Program-made: the position numbers and the translations under genes | The notes under the pieces: model-generated | Told to the model about the DNA's origin: nothing | Databases searched by the model: none | The model's input: only the letters and a program-made list of their open reading frames with translations | In this document: in pieces, positions 42,412 to 46,857 of the stretch | Layout of the letters: the number at the start of each line of letters is the position of its first letter | How positions within the stretch are numbered: position 1 is the stretch's first letter | DNA from: Caulochytrium protostelioides | Taxonomy: Eukaryota; Chytridiomycota; Caulochytriomycetes; Caulochytriales; Caulochytriaceae | NCBI GenBank assembly: GCA_003615045.1 | Contig: ML014258.1 | Location: forward strand, 1 to 46,857 | Reading direction: 5' to 3' | DNA length: 46,857 nt

Positions 42412-43241
42412 CCGCTGTGGGTCGAGTTCCTGAAGCCGCGCTGGGCACACCAGCGCCTGCGATGGTACAGCGGCAATCAACGCGTGTTTGCCAAGTTCAT
42501 GAACCGCGTCGCCAAGGGAGCAGCCTCGGAGTTGGCGCCCGTGATCGCTGAAGTAGTGATCGCCTATGGCGCCTCCAAGTTTTCCCCCGGCGGCAAGGGC
42601 GAGATCGCCGTTCCAACCGCTCGCGCTCACAATGTGTGCGCGCAGCGCTTCCGCGCCACCCTGGTCGATGAGTTCCGGACGACCCAGGTGCTTACCGAGA
42701 CGGATGAGATCCTGACCAAGGTGAAACCCCGGGACCCGACGAAGGTGTCGATCACTCCCGCGTCCCGGGCAGGTGCTCCCCAAACCGTGCCTGCAGCCCT
42801 CGACCCAATCTACAGGAGTGGGGCGAGCGCTCGCTTGACGGCGCCGACGCGGATCAACCCGCCCCGCAGTGCTCGCGCGGGCGCTTCCCCGGACGAGCCG
42901 ACGCCGGCCACCCCGGTCCGCGAGACCCGGGTATTTGCCCAGACGAATGTGGTTCTGAAATCTGGTCAACACCGGCGCCAGGGAATCGTGGTCCGGTTGC
43001 TGTGGTATAAAGCAACCAGGGCAATGAAGCCACCCACAGCAAGTTGGTGAACCGCGACCTCAATGCCGCGTTGAACATCCGACGCTGTCTGGCCTTACCG
43101 GACAGACCGAAGGCGTTGTGAAGCATCTCCGGGCAAGCGCCCGTGATCGGCCAGCTCATCCGACAACCAAAATGCTCGCTGCCTCGGTGGGGGATCCCTG
43201 GGGGGGCACCACCGAAGATTGGTGTGCGTGCTGAGCCAGTA
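42412..43241 (+). mobile_element. Decayed Fanzor (eukaryotic TnpB-like) element, copy 2
   Basis: The first open segment (42412-43050) reads QRLRWYSGNQRVFAKFMNRV, then VVIAYGASKFSPGGKG, then LVDEFRTTQV (42661-42690). These are the helical segment, the strand and the RuvC-II motif (catalytic E in VDEFRT) of TnpB/Fanzor nucleases. The zinc-finger region that should follow has lost its cysteines. In another frame comes KLVNRDLNAALNIRRCL (about 43,041-43,091) with the RuvC-III Asp, then a stop after ...RPKAL where copy 1 reads on. RuvC-I and the N-terminal half are absent. The element is thus 5'-truncated with at least one frameshift and is a pseudogene. Its end, GAGCCAGTA at 43233-43241, matches copy 1. 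It lies between the giant gene and the convergent secreted-protein gene, 54 bp from the latter's stop. Confidence 0.85.
43119..43241 (+). ncRNA. Candidate Fanzor guide-RNA scaffold tail, copy 2
   Basis: The tail aligns with copy 1 from GGGCAAGCGCC to GAGCCAGTA, including CTCATCCGACA and the GGGGGATCCCTGG block. The hairpin here has a 5-bp stem (CACCA 43207-43211, TGGTG 43220-43224) with a loop different from copy 1, and the 12 extra bases before GAGCCAGTA in copy 1 are absent. Position and structure fit the omega-RNA/fRNA end of such elements. Expression is unknown. Confidence 0.35.
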
Positions 43242-43295
43242 TATTCGATCTTTAATAAATTAATAATGTAACTATATAATGATGTAACTGGTGTG

Positions 43296-44684
43296 TCAGA
43301 GACGTTTCAGACCTTTCAAGTGCATGCTGTCATGCAAGGTTTTCGTCAAGTCGCTCATGACTTGGCGCGGAGTCGCAGGTCGCGTGCTCGCGGACGAGGA
43401 CGCGCGGACCGGCTCGGGTGCTGACTTAGATGTCGCAGCCAGCATGGGGCGGGTCTCCCGGGAGGCGACGACGCGCGGCGTGACACGAGGAAGCTCCTCG
43501 AACACGTGGTCGTCGAGGAACCCATACGTCTGGAACTGGTGGGCGAGGATCTCGTCGCCGTAGATCGAGCGCGGGTAGTATACCTCGGCGATGTGGGTCT
43601 GGACGTCGGTCAGCACGCGGGCGACGGCGGCGGCCAGCTTCGGGTGCCGGCGAAGGGTGTGGGCGAACGGGTCGGCGGGGTCGGCGGGGCGGAGCACGGC
43701 GTCCAGCAGCGCGGCCGCGGCCGGGCGGGCGTCTGCGGGGCGGATGGCGTCCAGCATCATCTTGACGTACTGGCCGCGGTGCGCGACGGTGGCGCCCGCC
43801 AGCGACGCGGACACGGACGGGAACGTGTCCGCGTAGATCGGGGCGAATCGGCCGCCAGCGACGTCGTCAGCGAGGTAGTATGCCTCAAGGTGCTGCACAA
43901 AGCGGCTCAGCTCAGAGTCCGCGGCGAGGTGGGCGTCGGCGGCCACGCCGGCGGCCGCGATGCCCGCGTGGAGATCGCGGAGCATCAGCGTGAGGGCCGC
44001 GTGGTGGTTGCGGCGGAGCATCCGCCCGAGACGCCGCTTCTCCAGCAACACGATCGCCTCCTGGGACGGCCGCAGATAGTTGCCGTTGACGCGGTGCGGG
44101 CGCCGGAACGGCTCCTGGTAGCCGCTGAGGTCCTCGTGCACGTGGGCGGGGTTCAGCGCCATGACCCAGGTCTCCGATGGTGCACGAAGGAGCGCGCCAT
44201 GGGCGTCCGCGACGACGCTGAGGGCGACAGCGTCGTTGACAAAGTGGTCGCGCGGGCCGGGCGGCACGAGGCGGGCCGGGTCCGAGGTCGAGGGGTCCAG
44301 CGGCTGCTTCGCCTGGTCGCCTGCGGAGCTCACAATGTTGATTGGTTCCGGCGCGTTCACGGTTTTGAGATAGACGGCCGGCACGTGCGACAGGTACTGC
44401 TCATTCCAGTCTGTGAGCCACGTGACCGGGATGGGTGTCGCGCGCTTCTTCCCTTGCCGCCTGCGCAAATCGTCGACCACCAGGGGCACATTGTCGGCCA
44501 TGATGCCCGTGTACTCCGGGAGGCCCTGCACCGCTAAGACGCCGCTGAGGTGCGTTGCCAGCGCGGCCTCGCTGACCTCCCACGACGGCGGCGACATTGT
44601 TGGGGGCGACGCCGGCATCGGCGCGGCCATCGCCACGGCCGCGGCCACGGCCGTCGACATCAGGACCGTTCGCAGCGAAGGCAT
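43296..44684 (-). CDS. Unrecognised secreted protein, 462 residues
   Basis: The frame starts with ATG at 44684. The N-terminus MPSLRTVLMSTAVAAAVAMA is a good signal peptide with likely cleavage near AAPMPA, so secretion or lumenal location is inferred. The mature part has no further TM. It is moderately Ala/Arg-rich, with helical stretches (about 210-370) and two YLxDD/AxVYY-type aromatic segments, and ends in a Ser/Arg-rich basic tail. I recognise no family, catalytic motif or cysteine pattern (cysteines are nearly absent). A TATA-like element lies about 255 bp upstream. The gene converges on Fanzor copy 2. Coding status rests on length, ATG, signal peptide and base composition. Confidence 0.65.
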   Translation of the reverse strand: MPSLRTVLMSTAVAAAVAMAAPMPASPPTMSPPSWEVSEAALATHLSGVLAVQGLPEYTGIMADNVPLVVDDLRRRQGKKRATPIPVTWLTDWNEQYLSHVPAVYLKTVNAPEPINIVSSAGDQAKQPLDPSTSDPARLVPPGPRDHFVNDAVALSVVADAHGALLRAPSETWVMALNPAHVHEDLSGYQEPFRRPHRVNGNYLRPSQEAIVLLEKRRLGRMLRRNHHAALTLMLRDLHAGIAAAGVAADAHLAADSELSRFVQHLEAYYLADDVAGGRFAPIYADTFPSVSASLAGATVAHRGQYVKMMLDAIRPADARPAAAALLDAVLRPADPADPFAHTLRRHPKLAAAVARVLTDVQTHIAEVYYPRSIYGDEILAHQFQTYGFLDDHVFEELPRVTPRVVASRETRPMLAATSKSAPEPVRASSSASTRPATPRQVMSDLTKTLHDSMHLKGLKRL

Positions 44685-44939
44685 CGTGAACGGCGTCTTG
44701 TCGGATAGGCGGCGAGAGGGGCCGGAGAAGGGCAGAGAGGGAGGAAGAGAGGGGGTAGAAGAGAAGGAGGGCGGTATGAATCCCGCGTCAGTGGTGCGAA
44801 CGTCGCGTGTCGGCGGTCAGAAAACTTGCTCGTGCGATGGAGAAATGGCATGGTGGTGTGGATCGGCCTGTTCGCATGAGTCTCCTCCGTCATGACTGAC
44901 CTGCTGCGAGGTCGCTCGGAGGTCCGCACCAGTCCCAGG

Positions 44940-44946
44940 CTTTATA
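44940..44946 (-). promoter_or_regulatory. TATA-like element of the secreted-protein gene
   Basis: On the minus strand this reads TATAAAG, 256 bp upstream of the ATG at 44684. It is one of very few TATA-like sites near a start codon in this GC-rich window. Confidence 0.35.
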
Positions 44947-46176
44947 CGGCAGCGACAGCGCGGATGGGTGCTCGCCATCCGTTCGCTTCACGCCGGGAGG
45001 CCGCCTGCTAGCCCGACCGCGGCCGACCGTGCACGGCCGACCGTCGTCAAGCAGGCCCGAGCAGCGAGCACGGCGCGCGGCGGAGATCCGTGGGATGCCG
45101 CGCAATGTCCTGCGATACGCTGCGATGCCCGTGGACGAGCTGTGACGCCATAAAGTGTCCCATGATGTCCTGTAGTGTTTGGTGTTGCCTTACGATGCCA
45201 TAGCGACTCCGCGGGCGGTCAGGCGCCGCTTCCGTGGAAGATGAGTCACGTCCGCCATCTGCCTCGACGAGCAGCAAGGGTCCCCGAAACCGAGAGGGTC
45301 TAGGCGCGGTCCGCTGAAACGACGCCGAGCGTGCGCACTCATCACATGGCATGAAGCGCCGTGACATGTGATGGCCGGCGGGTCGATCATGCGGCGAGCC
45401 GCATCGCGCCGCACGCCCGCGAAAGGGAAAGTCCGCGCGCCTTCGACGAAGGGGTCTCCGTGACCCAGCACCGGGCTAGGCCTCGTGACCCCATGCGCTC
45501 CATCGAGCACCCAGAAAAAGAAAAAGGGGTGGGACCCGTTTGACCGGCGGCCGTGGAACCGGCCCACAGCGATAAAGATATTGAAAGTCGGGAAAATGAA
45601 AGTCAGAGACCTGTCGCACCCTTCGTCTCTGTCGGGCGGTTGTTGAGCGCCTGCGCCGCGTTCTGCATTGCGAAACAGCCAGCCGCCTCACGCGCCTGTC
45701 TTGGGGCATCGGCCGCAGTGGCGGCCGCGGTGGCGGATACGGCGCAGCACACGTGACGCCAAGGCGCGCACTCGCTCAGGTCCCAAGCGCACCTGCCTCG
45801 TCACGGGGGAGAAGAGCGAAGGGCCACAAATCCATCGAACCATCGGCAGCACCGGCGCATCGGGAGCATCGGGAGCATTGAGGCATGAGAGTCCCCCACC
45901 CCGACCCCGCTGAAACCCTGAAGCTTGCCGGCACGCCGTGCTGCATGGGGAACCGACATCCGCAGCAAGCGCGTCGTCACGCGGCCCGCGAGGGTCTCCG
46001 CCGTCCCCACATGACGCCGAATGGCCTCCGTCGGGGTTCGAGCCCTCACGTGACATGACATGAGAAGTCCCACCGGACACCAACGGCGATGCCCCGGATG
46101 TCATTGATGTCCTCAATGCTGTCGCCCATGTCGTTGATGCTGCCCATGTGCATCGGATGCGCTGGAATTAGCAGCG

Positions 46177-46194
46177 AAAAAAAAAAAAAAAAAA
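46177..46194. repeat. A18 homopolymer followed by CAAA units
   Basis: Eighteen A on the plus strand are followed by CAAACAAACGAAC. It could be a retroposon tail, but nothing recognisable as a SINE or LINE lies upstream, so it is called only as a simple repeat. Confidence 0.9.
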
Positions 46195-46655
46195 CAAACA
46201 AACGAACACGCGTGAAGCAGCCAAACGGCATCCTGCCGGATCACGCGGCCCATCGCTTCTCGTAACGCTGATCACGCATGCATGGCGTTAGCGGATTCAG
46301 GCTCAAGGGACGATACGGAATGACGCATGCGTTGTCTGCCGCTCTCAACGTGGCGCACGCCGCCGTCATACGGTTCGCCCCCCTAATACGCGGGGAAGGG
46401 GAGGGAGCGAGGGGCAGTCACCGCCGGCGCGGCATCGTCGTGGCCTCAATACTGGTCCGCCTCTCGATGTCAGCCGACGTGGCGGGCGTGAAGGCCGCCT
46501 TCGCTGAACCGTCCCCAGCCTTCAGTCATCTTGGCAGGCCCCGAATGGCCGAACGAAATGCGCTGCAATCGCTACCGCATGCGGACTCCGACACGTTCAG
46601 ACCCTCGTTCAAACTTTCAGACCATGACTCCCCAACGATGTGCTTAAAAGTCGAC

Positions 46656-46857
46656 ACGACGGCAATCATATGATACATCGCTGCCATGACGATGTCATGC
46701 AGGGTGGCGGGAAGGGGCGGCCTGCCTTCCCTGCATCCGATCTGCACCCGATATGACAAGATGATGACTTCGTAAGATGTCATCGAGGATGTGGCACGAC
46801 CGCTGATCTCCCAGCGCACGCGTCGTGACCCTCGCCGCAGTATGACGGTCTCGCCGA
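46656..46857 (-). repeat. Right copy of inverted terminal repeat
   Basis: The reverse complement of the last 95 bases equals bases 1-95. Further inward the copies diverge through mainly CG-to-CA changes, and this copy has about 35 additional bases before similarity resumes around 46,660-46,689. A short frame (MRWEISGRATSSMTSYEV) is conserved in both copies simply because the DNA is nearly identical. Confidence 0.85.

Larger units (their letters stand above)
44685..46655. other. Gene-poor right-hand intergenic region
   Basis: About 2 kb with no convincing gene. It includes the promoter of the secreted-protein gene, degenerate GATGTCCTG/GATGCC-type short repeats (about 45,095-45,200 and 46,090-46,150), and an A18 run. 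Open frames up to about 140 codons have no family signature. Confidence 0.5.

Noticed and set aside
45970-46060. tRNA-like B-box (GGTTCGAGCCC) with partial acceptor pairing
   Set aside because: No A box, the T stem pairs at only four of five positions, and no anticodon arm of the right size can be formed.
46141-46210. A18 run as the tail of a retroposon
   Set aside because: No SINE Pol III boxes or LINE coding sequence upstream and no target-site duplication visible.
1-46857. Whole window as one giant transposon bounded by inverted repeats
   Set aside because: No transposase or recombinase gene was found and the cargo looks like ordinary conserved host genes; a repeat at contig ends is simpler.

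Overview
The window looks like eukaryotic nuclear DNA from a GC-rich, intron-poor genome, most likely an early-diverging (zoosporic) fungus. The reasons are long single-exon genes with strong GC bias, Kozak-type ATG contexts, a Pol III tRNA gene, an SPX-DASS phosphate transporter of the Pho87/Pho90/Pho91 type, a FANCJ-type helicase (no clear one in the model yeasts), and decayed Fanzor (eukaryotic TnpB-like) sequences. Assignment to a phylum is inference; no rRNA or other phylogenetic marker is present.

Layout, left to right. A 95-bp exact repeat (about 166 bp when diverged sequence is included) opens the window and recurs inverted at the far end, so the window probably ends in a dispersed or subtelomeric repeat. 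481-4218 (-) encodes a homeodomain + TFIIS-N + PP1-docking + CCCH protein that combines features of animal PNUTS and plant LUMINIDEPENDENS. About 3.5 kb without a convincing gene follows. 7743-10418 (-) is an unrecognised helical protein, divergent from 11337-14786 (+), a FANCJ/BRIP1-like iron-sulphur DNA helicase. A tRNA-Val(AAC) gene (-) lies tail to tail with the helicase gene. 16137-20231 (+) encodes a large FtsX/MacB-type membrane protein without an ATPase domain. A Fanzor 3' fragment lies between it and 20969-21742 (+), glyoxalase II. 21848-24619 (-) is the SPX phosphate transporter. After 3.3 kb of GC-rich minisatellite-bearing intergenic DNA comes 27916-42213 (+), a 4,765-residue single-exon protein with two calponin-homology domains, a very long helical rod and a C-terminal GAS2/GAR domain, i.e. 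a spectraplakin-like actin-microtubule linker. A second, longer Fanzor remnant follows, then 43296-44684 (-), an unrecognised secreted protein, then about 2 kb without a gene up to the inverted terminal repeat.

The genes do not form one pathway. They cover transcription and phosphatase control (PNUTS-like), DNA repair (FANCJ-like), methylglyoxal detoxification (glyoxalase II), phosphate uptake (SPX-DASS), cytoskeleton cross-linking (spectraplakin-like) and membrane transport or envelope organisation (FtsX-like). The most unusual points are the PNUTS/LD domain combination, the intron-free spectraplakin-like gene, and two related Fanzor remnants sharing a conserved, hairpin-forming 3' tail that resembles the guide-RNA end of TnpB/Fanzor elements.
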